From Pararhizobium gei (GTDB taxonomy: Bacteria > Pseudomonadota > Alphaproteobacteria > Rhizobiales > Rhizobiaceae), in NCBI RefSeq assembly GCF_029223885.1, contig NZ_CP119409.1, positions 3,002,001 to 3,066,000 on the forward strand: 64,000 nt of DNA, in the 5' to 3' direction. Below are positions 46,229-54,863 of this stretch, one piece after another; the stretch's first letter is position 1; each line of letters begins with the position of its first letter. The translations under genes and the position numbers were made by a program. Below the pieces are notes generated by a model. That model did no database searches. It was not told the DNA's origin and was given only the letters and a program-made list of their open reading frames with translations.

Positions 46229-47677
46229 ATGCGCCTTCTATCCGCTCTGCTCATGTCCACGGCCCTTGCCGCACACCCGGTTATGGCCGCCGAGATCAGC
46301 TATGAGGGCGCAAAGCAGATCGAGGAAAAGTTCACCTCTTTTCTGCCGGAGAAATACGCGAAATCAGGTCTGGTCAAGGTCCGCCCGGGCACGACTGATT
46401 ATGAAATCATTCTCGATCCAGCCGTCTTTCTGAAAGATGTGGACGCCAGCCAGTTCAGCATTTCCGGCCTCAAGCCGTTTCTGTCGCTGATCCGCCCGCT
46501 CGACGACGGAACCTGGAACGTCTCCCAGTCGGACAGTCTCGATGTGAAGGGACAGTTCACCGCGCAGGGAGAAAAGACCGATTTCACCTATAAGATCGAC
46601 GCATTCAAGGTGGACGGCATCTACGATCCGGAAATCCTCTATTTCAAGTCTGCCAATATGTCCGCCGGCGCCATCGCCATGGCGTCGAAATCGCCGCTAC
46701 AATCTCTCGACGCGCAGTTCGGAAAAATGACATCCGTCATCGACAGCAATCGCGCTGCGGGAAATACCATCGACATCCGGTCGAAAGCCGTGTTGGAATC
46801 GTTTACGGAAACAATTGTCGATCCTGCGAAGACCAAGGTGGACATTGCCGCTGATCACCTCGCGGCCGATGTCAGCATGAACGGCCTTGCCTACAAGCCG
46901 TTGCAAGACATGGTTCTGTTCGTGATGGACAAGATCAAGGCCGATAAGCTCGCACCCGCCGACCAGGCAAGATTGAAGGAACTGGGACGCGCCAATCTGC
47001 CGATGTTCGGCAGCCTGCTCGAGGCCATCGATGTGACCAATCTCAAGGTTGCAACGCCGACAGGGACCTTCGGAGCGGAAAACCTGCGCTACACGATTCA
47101 ATCGAATGGCCTGAAGGACGGCGCAAAAGCCGGTTTCGGCATTCTGGTGGAGAAGCCGAGTATTCCCCCGGGCCTTGTTCCCGAGGCATTTAAAGCCGCG
47201 CTTCCGGAAACGGTTGCTTTCAATATCTCGCTCGACAATCTCAACCTCAAGAGCGGCATCAGCTACTTTATCGACAACGCGGATTTCAACGCCGACAAGC
47301 CTCTGACCGACGCGCAGTCCGCAGAAGCCGGCCGCATCTTTCTGCCGGGCGGCGCCATGACCATTCGCTATGACGACGTCTATGCACGGTCACCCGTCTA
47401 CGATGTCAGCCTGTCCGGTACGACCACCGTTTATCCCGCGCAACCGGAGCGGCAGGATACCGAGGTGACCATCTATGCCAGGGACTTCGACAAGACGGTT
47501 TCGTATCTGCAGGACAATGCGCAGGCCGTGCCGCAATTCGGCCAGGCCGCCTTCGTCCTCCTGATGGTCAAGGGTTTCGCCAAACAGTCTCCGGACGGAC
47601 GGCAGATGTGGACGATCACGGTCGATGAAACCAAAAAGGTGAAGATCAACGGCCAGGATCTGCCGTTTCAGCAATAG
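46229..47677 (+). CDS. Secreted periplasmic protein of unknown function
   Basis: A 482-aa protein with a signal peptide (MRLLSALLMSTALAAHPVMA, cleaved before AEI). The mature part is a long beta-rich acidic protein without membrane segments: TTDYEIILDPAVFLKDVDAS, then IDAFKVDGIYDPEILYFKSA, and later IAADHLAADVSMNGLAYKPL and VAFNISLDNLNLKSG. It resembles a group of rhizobial hypothetical proteins with repeated short beta units; I cannot name the family with certainty. AGAGGAG precedes ATG 46229. It lies 89 bp after ychF and before the MaoC pair. Confidence 0.8.
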   Translation: MRLLSALLMSTALAAHPVMAAEISYEGAKQIEEKFTSFLPEKYAKSGLVKVRPGTTDYEIILDPAVFLKDVDASQFSISGLKPFLSLIRPLDDGTWNVSQSDSLDVKGQFTAQGEKTDFTYKIDAFKVDGIYDPEILYFKSANMSAGAIAMASKSPLQSLDAQFGKMTSVIDSNRAAGNTIDIRSKAVLESFTETIVDPAKTKVDIAADHLAADVSMNGLAYKPLQDMVLFVMDKIKADKLAPADQARLKELGRANLPMFGSLLEAIDVTNLKVATPTGTFGAENLRYTIQSNGLKDGAKAGFGILVEKPSIPPGLVPEAFKAALPETVAFNISLDNLNLKSGISYFIDNADFNADKPLTDAQSAEAGRIFLPGGAMTIRYDDVYARSPVYDVSLSGTTTVYPAQPERQDTEVTIYARDFDKTVSYLQDNAQAVPQFGQAAFVLLMVKGFAKQSPDGRQMWTITVDETKKVKINGQDLPFQQ

Positions 47678-47734
47678 GGCTGCTGAGCGAGGTGACTGCC
47701 AGTAAAAATTTGTGCTTCTGCCGGGAACCCTGCC

Positions 47735-48190
47735 ATGCTGTATTTAGAGGATTTTTTGCCGGGGACGCGTTTCGAATTCCAGCCGACACCGATGGAAGCG
47801 CAGGATATCGTCGACTTCGCCGCCGAGTTCGATCCGCAACCTATGCACCTGTCGGAAGAAGCCGGCAAGGCGAGCATTCTCGGCGGCCTTGCAGCATCGG
47901 GCTGGCATACCAGCGCCGTCATGATGCGGATGCTTTGCGACAGCTATATCCATGACACGGCATCCGAAGGCTCGCCGGGCGTGAAGAGCATGGATTGGAG
48001 AAAGCCGGTCCTGTCGGGCGATATCCTGTCCGGCACATGCACCGTTCTGGAGGCTCGAACCTCGCGGTCTCGGCCGGAGATCGGCATCGTCCAGTTTCGC
48101 GCCGAAGTCTTCAACCAGCGAGGCGAAACCGTAGCGACCTGCGACTATGCCAACATGATCCGCTGCAGATCATCAGGAGCCGCCGCATGA
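47735..48190 (+). CDS. MaoC-family dehydratase (first of a pair)
   Basis: A 151-aa hot-dog-fold protein. The hydratase-2 motif region is DFAAEFDPQPMHLSEEAGKA with the catalytic Asp/His pair D-P-Q-P-M-H, followed by SILGGLAASGWHTSAVMMRM. It probably hydrates or dehydrates an enoyl-CoA or related thioester. Its stop overlaps the next gene's ATG (ATGA), so a heterodimeric pair is likely. Closest named relatives are short R-specific enoyl-CoA hydratases; the substrate is unknown. Confidence 0.9.
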   Translation: MLYLEDFLPGTRFEFQPTPMEAQDIVDFAAEFDPQPMHLSEEAGKASILGGLAASGWHTSAVMMRMLCDSYIHDTASEGSPGVKSMDWRKPVLSGDILSGTCTVLEARTSRSRPEIGIVQFRAEVFNQRGETVATCDYANMIRCRSSGAAA

Positions 48191-48654
48191 GGCTTTCCGA
48201 GATCCACACGGAGGGTGAAAGGGTGCGTATCGGCAGCGTGACCTTCACGGCCGACGACATTGTCCGTTTTGCAGAAAAATTCGATCCGCAGCCTTTCCAT
48301 CTCGACGCGGCAGCCGCGGCAGGCTCGCTGTTCGGCGGCCTCTGCGCGTCCGGCTGGCACACATGCGCTGGCTGGATGAAGTGTTTCGTGCCCTTCTGGC
48401 TGGGCGAGATGAAGCGGCTGGCTTCAGAAGGCATCGTCGCCCCGAAACTCGGTCCTTCGCCGGGGTTTCGGGACATGCGCTGGCTGCGTCCTGTCTTCGC
48501 CGACGATACAATAACCTATTTCGTGACCTTCGTTTCGGCAAAGGATCTAGCATCGCGGCCGGGATGGCGGATCAACACCATCCTGTGCGAAGGCGAGAAC
48601 CAGAATGGTGACGGGGTCATCCGGTTCGAGAGCAACGTACTCGAGTTTCCCTGA
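48187..48654 (+). CDS. MaoC-family dehydratase (second of a pair)
   Basis: A 155-aa paralogue of the preceding gene, starting MRLSEIHTEGERVRIGSVTF. The motif region is IVRFAEKFDPQPFHLDAAAA with D-P-Q-P-F-H, followed by SLFGGLCASGWHTCAGWMKC. The ATG overlaps the upstream stop by four bases. Both copies retain Asp and His, so neither is obviously degenerate. It probably pairs with the 151-aa protein. It converges with apt. Confidence 0.9.
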   Translation: MRLSEIHTEGERVRIGSVTFTADDIVRFAEKFDPQPFHLDAAAAAGSLFGGLCASGWHTCAGWMKCFVPFWLGEMKRLASEGIVAPKLGPSPGFRDMRWLRPVFADDTITYFVTFVSAKDLASRPGWRINTILCEGENQNGDGVIRFESNVLEFP

Positions 48655-48662
48655 CACAATCC

Positions 48663-49208
48663 TCAGTGGCCGTCGAATTCGATCAGCGTCAACACCTTGA
48701 CGCCAAGTGCTTCGAGCTTCCTGCGACCGCCGAGTTCGGGCAGGTCGATGATGAAGCAGGCAGCGACGATATCGGCGCCCATCTGCTGCAGCAGCTTCGT
48801 TGCGCCCTCGGCCGTGCCGCCCGTCGCGATCAGGTCATCCACCAAAATGACCTTGTCGCCCGGTTTGACGGCATCGCGATGCATCTCCATTTCGTCGATG
48901 CCGTATTCGAGACTGTATGCGATGCGGACCGTATCATGCGGCAGCTTGCCCTTCTTGCGGATCGGCACGAAGCCGGCGGACATCTGATGCGCCATGGCGC
49001 CACCGAGGATAAATCCGCGGGCCTCGACGCCGGCGACCTTATCGATCTTCGTGCCGGCGAAGGGATGCACCAGTTCATCGATCGACCGGCGAAAGGCACG
49101 GGGATTGCCGAGAAGCGTGGTGATGTCGCGAAACATGATGCCGGGCTTCGGGTAGTCCGCAATGTTGCGGATGGAAGCGATCAGTTCCTGCTGCAGAGAA
49201 GAGCTCAT
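48663..49208 (-). CDS. apt: Adenine phosphoribosyltransferase
   Basis: A 181-aa type I PRTase. It has [20 protein letters not shown] near the start, the flexible-loop region [20 protein letters not shown], and the PRPP motif [20 protein letters not shown]. It salvages adenine to AMP. Two in-frame ATGs compete (49208 and 49220), neither with a convincing SD; I chose 49208 from family length. It converges with the second MaoC gene with 8 bp between stops. Confidence 0.95.
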   Translation of the reverse strand: MSSSLQQELIASIRNIADYPKPGIMFRDITTLLGNPRAFRRSIDELVHPFAGTKIDKVAGVEARGFILGGAMAHQMSAGFVPIRKKGKLPHDTVRIAYSLEYGIDEMEMHRDAVKPGDKVILVDDLIATGGTAEGATKLLQQMGADIVAACFIIDLPELGGRRKLEALGVKVLTLIEFDGH

Positions 49209-49329
49209 TGTGCGAGGCATGCCTTTTCGGGACGTCTGTCAGAAGACGAAGCCATAGCACCAAACCGGAAAAATGCTGAGCCCTTTCTCATGTGCAGCTA
49301 TGCCGCACGCGGCGCATTGGATGACGGAT

Positions 49330-49359
49330 GGAGCAGGACGGGGCTACCCGTCCCGCTCC
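49330..49359 (-). terminator. Long GC-rich hairpin after the DUF4168 gene
   Basis: GGAGC-A-GGACGGG and CCCGTCC-C-GCTCC form a 12-bp stem with one mismatch and a GCTA loop. It starts 11 bp after the stop of the leftward DUF4168 gene. No T-run follows on that strand, so efficiency is uncertain. Confidence 0.55.
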
Positions 49360-49370
49360 GGCATTTGCTC

Positions 49371-49784
49371 TTATTGCTTGGCAGGCGTCGAAGCCCTGAT
49401 CTTTTCCTGCAGCTTGCGGGCGACCTCGGGGTTGGTCTGGGCGGCGGTGATGATCGTCTTGTATTCGTTGAGCGACATATCCGGGGATGTCTCCACCGCG
49501 CTGATCATCTGCTTGTTGGCCTCGTTCTGCAGCTTCTGCTTTGCTGCCGTGTCCTTTTCAACGCCGATCTTCGCGGCATAGTCCTGACGCACCTTGTCGA
49601 CCTGCAGATAGGCGACGGCAAAAGCATCGATCTTCTGCTCGCTGATTGCGGTGGGCGCGGCCCCCTGCATCGGTTGCGTAGCCTGCGGTTCGGCTGCTCC
49701 CTGCGCGAATGCCGGTGCGTTGACGACGATCAGGCTCAATGCGGCAGCGGTCAAAGCTGCGACGGGCATGTGGCGGATGGTCAT
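49371..49784 (-). CDS. DUF4168 secreted protein
   Basis: A 137-aa protein with a signal peptide (MTIRHMPVAALTAAALSLIV, cleavage after AFA). An Ala/Gln/Pro-rich linker is followed by the helical DUF4168 domain: KIDAFAVAYLQVDKVRQDYA, AAKQKLQNEANKQMISAVET, EYKTIITAAQTNPEVARKL. Such proteins are found in cyanobacteria and proteobacteria with no established function. GGAAAGGAAAG precedes the ATG. It is divergent from the DUF1059 gene. Confidence 0.85.
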   Translation of the reverse strand: MTIRHMPVAALTAAALSLIVVNAPAFAQGAAEPQATQPMQGAAPTAISEQKIDAFAVAYLQVDKVRQDYAAKIGVEKDTAAKQKLQNEANKQMISAVETSPDMSLNEYKTIITAAQTNPEVARKLQEKIRASTPAKQ

Positions 49785-49981
49785 AGGCTTTCCTTTCCTA
49801 AGTCAATCTCGAGACGGCTTGTCGCCATCTGTCCGGAGAAACAACTCCGACTCCAAGGGTACGGACGGATCGGGCGAGAATGTGACCCTGCCAAGGAAGC
49901 TTAAAGGCCATGTCGGGGCCGGGGAAGCGGCGAAAGGCAGTTCTTCCGGGTGCCGGGAAGTACAATCGAACCCCGCGATGG

Positions 49982-50007
49982 GGAACCATTCCAAGCGATT
50001 TCCGGTT
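49982..50007 (+). promoter_or_regulatory. Possible EcfG/RpoE2-type general stress promoter before the DUF1059 gene
   Basis: GGAAC at 49982-49986 is separated by 17 bases from GGTT at 50004-50007, close to the alphaproteobacterial general-stress consensus GGAAC-N16/17-CGTT (one mismatch in the -10 element). It lies about 62 bp before the DUF1059 start codon. DUF1059 proteins are often stress-linked in rhizobia, which fits, but one imperfect match is weak evidence. Confidence 0.4.
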
Positions 50008-50069
50008 ATGATGGCGGTGGTCCGCTTCGGAATGCGCCATGGCGGAACCGAAACACAAGGAGGAGTATC

Positions 50070-50255
50070 ATGCGACTATTTGAATGCGGCACCCTCGTGC
50101 CCGGGTGTTCATGGCATACGCGCGCCGACGACGACGCTGAAGTTATCAGGCGCGCAGTCGAGCACCTGCGCGCGTCCCATGGCGAAACGTTGATCCGCGA
50201 GACCATGGTCGACCACATCAAGTCGCGCATCGTCGAGGAAACCAAGGCGGCCTGA
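50070..50255 (+). CDS. DUF1059 small protein
   Basis: A 61-aa protein starting MRLFECGTLVPGCSWHTRAD. DUF1059 features are the C-G...G-C-S-W pair near the N-terminus and the helical rest (DAEVIRRAVEHLRASHGETL). The Cys pair could bind a metal. AAGGAGGAG lies at ideal distance before the ATG, the best SD in the area, so high expression is likely. A possible stress promoter precedes it. It ends 2 bp before the converging CCA-adding enzyme gene. Confidence 0.9.
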   Translation: MRLFECGTLVPGCSWHTRADDDAEVIRRAVEHLRASHGETLIRETMVDHIKSRIVEETKAA

Positions 50256-50257
50256 AC

Positions 50258-51508
50258 TCATATCAAGGACATCAGCCGGGCAACCAGCGTTGCCCGGTCA
50301 GCATTGAAGTTTCCGTCCACCCACCCTTTCTCCAGCTGTTCCAGCAATTCTCCGACGCGCGGTCCAGACGAAACGCCGGCAGAGAGCACGTCGGCCCCGA
50401 CAAGAGGGAAAACCGGTTTCCGCCAATTTTCGGCGCGCGACAGAAGGCGCTGCAAACGCGCCGTTTCCGGCAATTGCGCCGGGTCATTTTCCGATTTTTG
50501 CCGGGACGAGGCTAATGCCAGTTTTAAGGCCGTCGCGAGGCCCGTGGTCCCATTCCGATAGAGCAACCGGTCGAACGCGGTATCGGCGATGGCATTCGGC
50601 AGACGGGGCGCCTTTGCCCAGGCGGCGAGAAACGCCGTTTCTGTCCTGGAAAGGCGCAACCGTTTTGCCATAGCCTCCAGCCGTTCGGCATCCGGCGGCA
50701 CCATGGCGGCGAGCCTCAGGAGCGGTTGCGGGCTCCAGCCGAATATCCGCTCGGCGGAAACCAGGCCGGGAATGGCGTCGATGCCCCATTTTTCCGTCTC
50801 CGGAAGAATTTCCGTCAGCACGCCAGCCTGCCGCATCCAGAGCAGGGAGCGGCCCGGATCGGGCGCCGACAGCAGCTTCTTCATTTCCGACCAGACGCGC
50901 TCGGCCGACAAGCCCGAAAGCTTGGAGCGTGCCTGCGCACAGGCGCGAAGACCACCGGCATCAGGTCTGCCGGATCCGTAATGGGCGAAGAACCGGAAGA
51001 ACCGAAGCACGCGCAGATAATCTTCCGCGACGCGCTCGGCAGCATTTCCGATGAAGCGAATCGTGCGTTTCTCGATATCTGGCAGCCCATCGACGAGATC
51101 GATCACAGTGCCGCTTGCATCGGCATAGAGCGCATTGATCGTCAGGTCGCGCCGCCGGGCATCCTCCGCCCAATCCGTACCGAAAACGACCTGCGCATGG
51201 CGGCCGTCAGTCTCCGCGTCGCGGCGCAGCGTCGTTATCTCGAAGGGGGCACCGTCGATGACCAGCGTCACGGTGCCATGCTCGATGCCCGTCGGCACTG
51301 CCTTGATCGACGCAGCCTTGGCCCGTTTGACCACGTCCTGCGGCAAGAGGGTCGTCGCTATGTCGATATCGGCGACCGGCAGGCCCATCAGGCTGTTGCG
51401 AACCGCGCCGCCGACCACACGCGCCTCTCCGCCATCGACGTTGAGAAGATCGAAGACGCGCGTCAGCGCGGGTGCCGAAAACCAGGTTTCCGCGGCAACG
51501 GAGGTCAT
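50258..51508 (-). CDS. cca: CCA tRNA nucleotidyltransferase / poly(A) polymerase family
   Basis: A 416-aa class II nucleotidyltransferase. The head domain has ARVVGGAVRNSLMGLPVADI and the catalytic DxD in VADIDIATTLLP; the template region includes FGTDWAEDARRRDLTINALY and a neck follows (FIGNAAERVAEDYLRVLRFF, RFFAHYG). It adds CCA to tRNA 3' ends. The C-terminal part is helical. Its start overlaps the stop of the NUDIX gene (ATGA), placing it third in a leftward operon with DUF1285 and NUDIX. Confidence 0.95.
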   Translation of the reverse strand: MTSVAAETWFSAPALTRVFDLLNVDGGEARVVGGAVRNSLMGLPVADIDIATTLLPQDVVKRAKAASIKAVPTGIEHGTVTLVIDGAPFEITTLRRDAETDGRHAQVVFGTDWAEDARRRDLTINALYADASGTVIDLVDGLPDIEKRTIRFIGNAAERVAEDYLRVLRFFRFFAHYGSGRPDAGGLRACAQARSKLSGLSAERVWSEMKKLLSAPDPGRSLLWMRQAGVLTEILPETEKWGIDAIPGLVSAERIFGWSPQPLLRLAAMVPPDAERLEAMAKRLRLSRTETAFLAAWAKAPRLPNAIADTAFDRLLYRNGTTGLATALKLALASSRQKSENDPAQLPETARLQRLLSRAENWRKPVFPLVGADVLSAGVSSGPRVGELLEQLEKGWVDGNFNADRATLVARLMSLI

Positions 51509-52137
51509 GCATAGAGCCTTTCGTAGAGCATCCGGACGATGCTCGCGGTGATACCCCAGATATTCCGCTCGCCATAGGGCATTTGATAGAAATGACGCTC
51601 CGCCCCCTGCCAGTTCGTTCTTCCCCGACGGTGATTGCGCGGGTCCATGAGGAAGGACAGGGGTACGTCGAACACGGCATCGACCTCCGTCGGATTGGGC
51701 ACCAGATCATAGCCCGGCTGCACGACGGCCAGCACCGGCGTAATCCTGAAACCGGACAGGGCCATGTAGTATGGGAGCCGGCCGACAGTCTCGACAAAGC
51801 GCCGGTCGAGACCGATCTCCTCCTCGGTTTCGCGCAAGGCGGCCCGCTCGGGCGTGTCGTCGTCTGGATCGATCGATCCGCCTGGAAAGGAAATCTGACC
51901 GGAGTGCTTTCTAAGTGTGGCCGTGCGCTGGGTGAAGATGACACGCGCATCGTCGCCATCGTCGATGACGGGCACAAGCACGGCTGCATCTTTCAGGGTC
52001 AAGGCTTCGAGTTGCGGAATAATATCGGGATTGAGCAGAAAATCGCCGTGCTCCCGCCAAGCCTCCTCGGTGAACTGACGCGACTGCCGGAACGCGCGCC
52101 GGCGGAAATCTTCGGCAGAAAAAACAGGTCTCGTCAT
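51505..52137 (-). CDS. NUDIX hydrolase, CoA pyrophosphatase type
   Basis: A 210-aa protein of the NudL/CoAse group. The CoA-binding and NUDIX region is RKHSGQISFPGGSIDPDDDT followed by PERAALRETEEEIGLD, which gives the box G-x5-E-x7-R-E-x2-E-E-x-G. It should cleave CoA or similar dinucleotides. The start is ATG 52137, overlapping the DUF1285 stop by four bases; its own stop overlaps the cca start. This DUF1285-NUDIX-cca order is common in alphaproteobacteria. Confidence 0.94.
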   Translation of the reverse strand: MTRPVFSAEDFRRRAFRQSRQFTEEAWREHGDFLLNPDIIPQLEALTLKDAAVLVPVIDDGDDARVIFTQRTATLRKHSGQISFPGGSIDPDDDTPERAALRETEEEIGLDRRFVETVGRLPYYMALSGFRITPVLAVVQPGYDLVPNPTEVDAVFDVPLSFLMDPRNHRRGRTNWQGAERHFYQMPYGERNIWGITASIVRMLYERLYA

Positions 52138-52757
52138 GCCGACAGCGCTGCCAGTTCCGCGGCAGGCATGACCGGGAAGAGAACGCCGCCGGAGCGCACC
52201 GCAAACATCTCCACGCCGTCGATCACTGCCACTTCTCCAAGCTCTGCCAGTTCGTACATGACTGGCCGGGCCACCAGGGCCTCCAGACGACCCCGCACGT
52301 GAAGATAGGGCTTCAACTCGCTGTTGTCGCCGTGGATGACAAAGTGCAGCCGGTGGTCCGCCCCCGCTTCGACCACATCCCCGACATTGGTTCGGAACGT
52401 CAGCACTTGCCCGTCGCCCCTTCCCGTCACCGACAGTTCGACGGCGACGAAAGGCGCGTCGGCGACGCGGATGCCCAGTTTTTCCACAGGCGTCACCAGA
52501 TAGGTCTTGCCGTCCTCCTCCCTGCGCAGGACGGTGGAGAAGAGCCGTACAAGGGGCTGCCGGCCGATCGGCGTGCCGAGGTAGAACCAGGTCCCGTCGG
52601 CGCGAATCTCCATGTCGATATCGCCGCAAAACGGCGGATTCCAGTGCTCGACCGGCGGCAGCGGAGTATCCTTGCCGTTCGTCTGCCCGGCCGCGCGTGA
52701 AATCAGCGCCGCGAGGCTGTCAGCATCGGCAGATGGAGCTATTTGGGCTTCCGCCAT
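52134..52757 (-). CDS. DUF1285 protein
   Basis: A 207-aa soluble protein. DUF1285 core motifs are PPVEHWNPPFCGDIDMEIRA, DGTWFYLGTPIGRQPLVRLF and STVLRREEDGKTYLVTPVEK. It is beta-rich with no membrane segment. The function is not known; structures of the family suggest a small-molecule-binding fold. It is the first gene of the operon with NUDIX and cca. 168 bp separate it from the divergent moxR, a region that should hold both promoters. Confidence 0.92.
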   Translation of the reverse strand: MAEAQIAPSADADSLAALISRAAGQTNGKDTPLPPVEHWNPPFCGDIDMEIRADGTWFYLGTPIGRQPLVRLFSTVLRREEDGKTYLVTPVEKLGIRVADAPFVAVELSVTGRGDGQVLTFRTNVGDVVEAGADHRLHFVIHGDNSELKPYLHVRGRLEALVARPVMYELAELGEVAVIDGVEMFAVRSGGVLFPVMPAAELAALSA

Positions 52758-52925
52758 CGTTCCGTCCCGTTTGGCCTTATTCTTGCGTAGTCTTGTCCAT
52801 AGGCTTCACGAGATAGTGCGCCCTTTGCGTCTTGTCAGCTAGCGGACGGAGCTTAGATTGAAAAACATGCGCCGAATGAACGCTTTTTCCGATTCGGGAC
52901 CGCGGCCGGCCACTGGAGACAGACA

Positions 52926-53939
52926 ATGGGTGTTATGACGACCGCAGACGGCGCTGTTGATGAAAAGATGATCATTGCGGCAGCCGAGAAAGCGCTGAGC
53001 GAGATCGCCCTGATCCGCAAGGAAGTCGGCAAAGTGATTTTCGGACAGGAAAGCGTTGTCGAACAGACCTTGCTGGCGGTTCTGTCCGGTGGTCACGCCC
53101 TCCTCGTCGGCGTGCCCGGTCTTGCCAAGACAAAACTGGTGTCGACGCTCGGCACGGTGCTGGGGCTGCAGTCAAGCCGCATCCAGTTCACGCCGGACCT
53201 CATGCCGTCGGATATTCTCGGGTCCGAAGTCATGGACCAGGACGAAACCGGTCGCCGTTCCTTCCGCTTCGTCCCGGGTCCTATCTTTACGCAGCTCCTG
53301 ATGGCCGACGAAATCAACCGGGCCAGCCCCCGCACCCAGTCGGCGCTGCTGCAGGCCATGCAGGAATATCACGTCACGGTCGCCGGTCAGCGCAACGACC
53401 TTCCGCAGCCGTTCCATGTGCTTGCGACGCAGAACCCGCTGGAGCAGGAAGGCACCTACCCCCTGCCCGAGGCCCAGCTCGACAGGTTCCTGATGCAGGT
53501 CGACGTCGGCTATCCGGAACTTGCCGCCGAACGGCAGATCCTGCTGGAAACGACAGGCACGCGGGAAGCCGAAGCACGCGGCGTGATCGACGCCCGGCAG
53601 TTGCACGATATCCAGCTGCTGATCCGGCAGATGCCGGTCAGCGAGAAGGTGGTCGATGCCATCCTGTCGCTGGTCCGCTCGGCCCGCCCCGGCAATGGCA
53701 ATGCGGCAACCGACAAGAACGTCGCCTGGGGTCCCGGCCCGCGCGCCGGTCAGTCCCTCATGCTTTGCGCCCGCGCCCGCGCGCTCTACGACGGCAGGCT
53801 GGCGCCATCCATCGATGACATCATGGCTCTCGCCGAACCCGTTCTGCAACATCGCATGGCGCTGACATTCGCGGCTCGGGCCGAGGGCATGTCGGTGCGC
53901 GATGTTATTGCCGGGCTCGTCCGTCAAGCCAAGGGATAG
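52926..53939 (+). CDS. MoxR-type AAA+ ATPase
   Basis: A 337-aa AAA+ protein. Walker A is LLVGVPGLAKTKLVSTLG, Walker B is LLMADEINRASPRTQSALLQ, and sensor 1 is VLATQNPLEQEGTYPLPEAQ. MoxR proteins act as chaperones that activate VWA-domain partners. GGAGACAGACA precedes ATG 52926. It heads a four-gene operon with DUF58, BatA-DUF4159 and a VWA/amidotransferase-like protein. The complete set is widespread in alphaproteobacteria and linked to envelope stress or cell shape, but the substrate is unknown. Confidence 0.95.
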   Translation: MGVMTTADGAVDEKMIIAAAEKALSEIALIRKEVGKVIFGQESVVEQTLLAVLSGGHALLVGVPGLAKTKLVSTLGTVLGLQSSRIQFTPDLMPSDILGSEVMDQDETGRRSFRFVPGPIFTQLLMADEINRASPRTQSALLQAMQEYHVTVAGQRNDLPQPFHVLATQNPLEQEGTYPLPEAQLDRFLMQVDVGYPELAAERQILLETTGTREAEARGVIDARQLHDIQLLIRQMPVSEKVVDAILSLVRSARPGNGNAATDKNVAWGPGPRAGQSLMLCARARALYDGRLAPSIDDIMALAEPVLQHRMALTFAARAEGMSVRDVIAGLVRQAKG

Positions 53940-53942
53940 TGA

Positions 53943-54863
53943 ATGGCCGCCATAGGGCATATCGTCGAGCCGACGCCATCCGGGGATGTTCTCTCGCGAG
54001 CGCAAAACCGTGCGCGGCTGATCCCGGACTGCATGGTCGAGGCAAAGCGGATCGCGAACACGGTGATCTCGGGCTGGCACGGACGGCGCAAGCGCGGCAT
54101 GGGTGAAAATTTCTGGCAGTTCCGCCCATATAGCGATGGCGAAAGCCTGTCGCGCATCGACTGGCGCCGCTCGGCCCGTGACGACCATACCTATGTGCGA
54201 GACCGCGAATGGGAGGCCGCCCACACGATCTGGCTCTGGGCGGATCTCTCGCCCTCGATGATGTACAAATCGACCTTCGGCTCGGTGTCGAAGGAAAGCC
54301 GGGCTTTAGTGCTGATGCTGGCGCTTGCCGAGATCCTCGCCCGGTCCGGCGAGCGCATCGGCTGCCCCGGCGTCATGGAGCCTGTATCGGCACGCAACGC
54401 TGCCGAGAGGCTGGCAACGGCACTGATGCACACGTCCCTGTCTGGCGGATTGCCGGAAACGCGCATGATCCGCGGGGCGAGCGACCTTGTTCTAATCGGC
54501 GATTTTCTCGATCCGGCAGATGCCGTCATGGCTCGCCTGGGGCCTTTGGCGCGGCGCGGCATGCGCGGCCATGTGGTCGAGATCGCCGACCCGGCGGAGG
54601 AGAATTTCCCCTATGCCGGGCGCACGGAATTCACGGATCCGGAAACCGGTGAAAAACTGACGGCCGGACGCGCCGAGATCATCCGCGACGACTATCGCCG
54701 CGCCTATGTCGCCCGGCGCGACAGTCTGGGCGAAAACCTGCGCCATCTCGGCTGGACCTTCACGCCCCACCGCACGGATCATCTCGCTTCGGAAGCGCTG
54801 GTCGCGGTACACATGTACCTGTCAGGCATGCCGGGACGCGCGACCCATGGAGGGCAATTGTGA
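53943..54863 (+). CDS. DUF58 VWA-like protein
   Basis: A 306-aa protein. DUF58 core motifs are RRKRGMGENFWQFRPYSDGE and RIDWRRSARDDHTYVRDREW, followed by HTIWLWADLSPSMMYKSTFG, whose D-L-S-P-S is a MIDAS-like DxSxS. The C-terminal half shows VLIGDFLDPADAVMARLG. It is the usual partner of MoxR. It begins 3 bp after moxR, and its stop overlaps the GTG start of the next gene by four bases. Confidence 0.94.
   Translation: MAAIGHIVEPTPSGDVLSRAQNRARLIPDCMVEAKRIANTVISGWHGRRKRGMGENFWQFRPYSDGESLSRIDWRRSARDDHTYVRDREWEAAHTIWLWADLSPSMMYKSTFGSVSKESRALVLMLALAEILARSGERIGCPGVMEPVSARNAAERLATALMHTSLSGGLPETRMIRGASDLVLIGDFLDPADAVMARLGPLARRGMRGHVVEIADPAEENFPYAGRTEFTDPETGEKLTAGRAEIIRDDYRRAYVARRDSLGENLRHLGWTFTPHRTDHLASEALVAVHMYLSGMPGRATHGGQL

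Noticed and set aside
48666..49904. A 412-codon plus-strand frame spanning apt and DUF4168 on the other strand
   Set aside because: Covers two recognisable genes and their intergenic region; no recognisable protein features.
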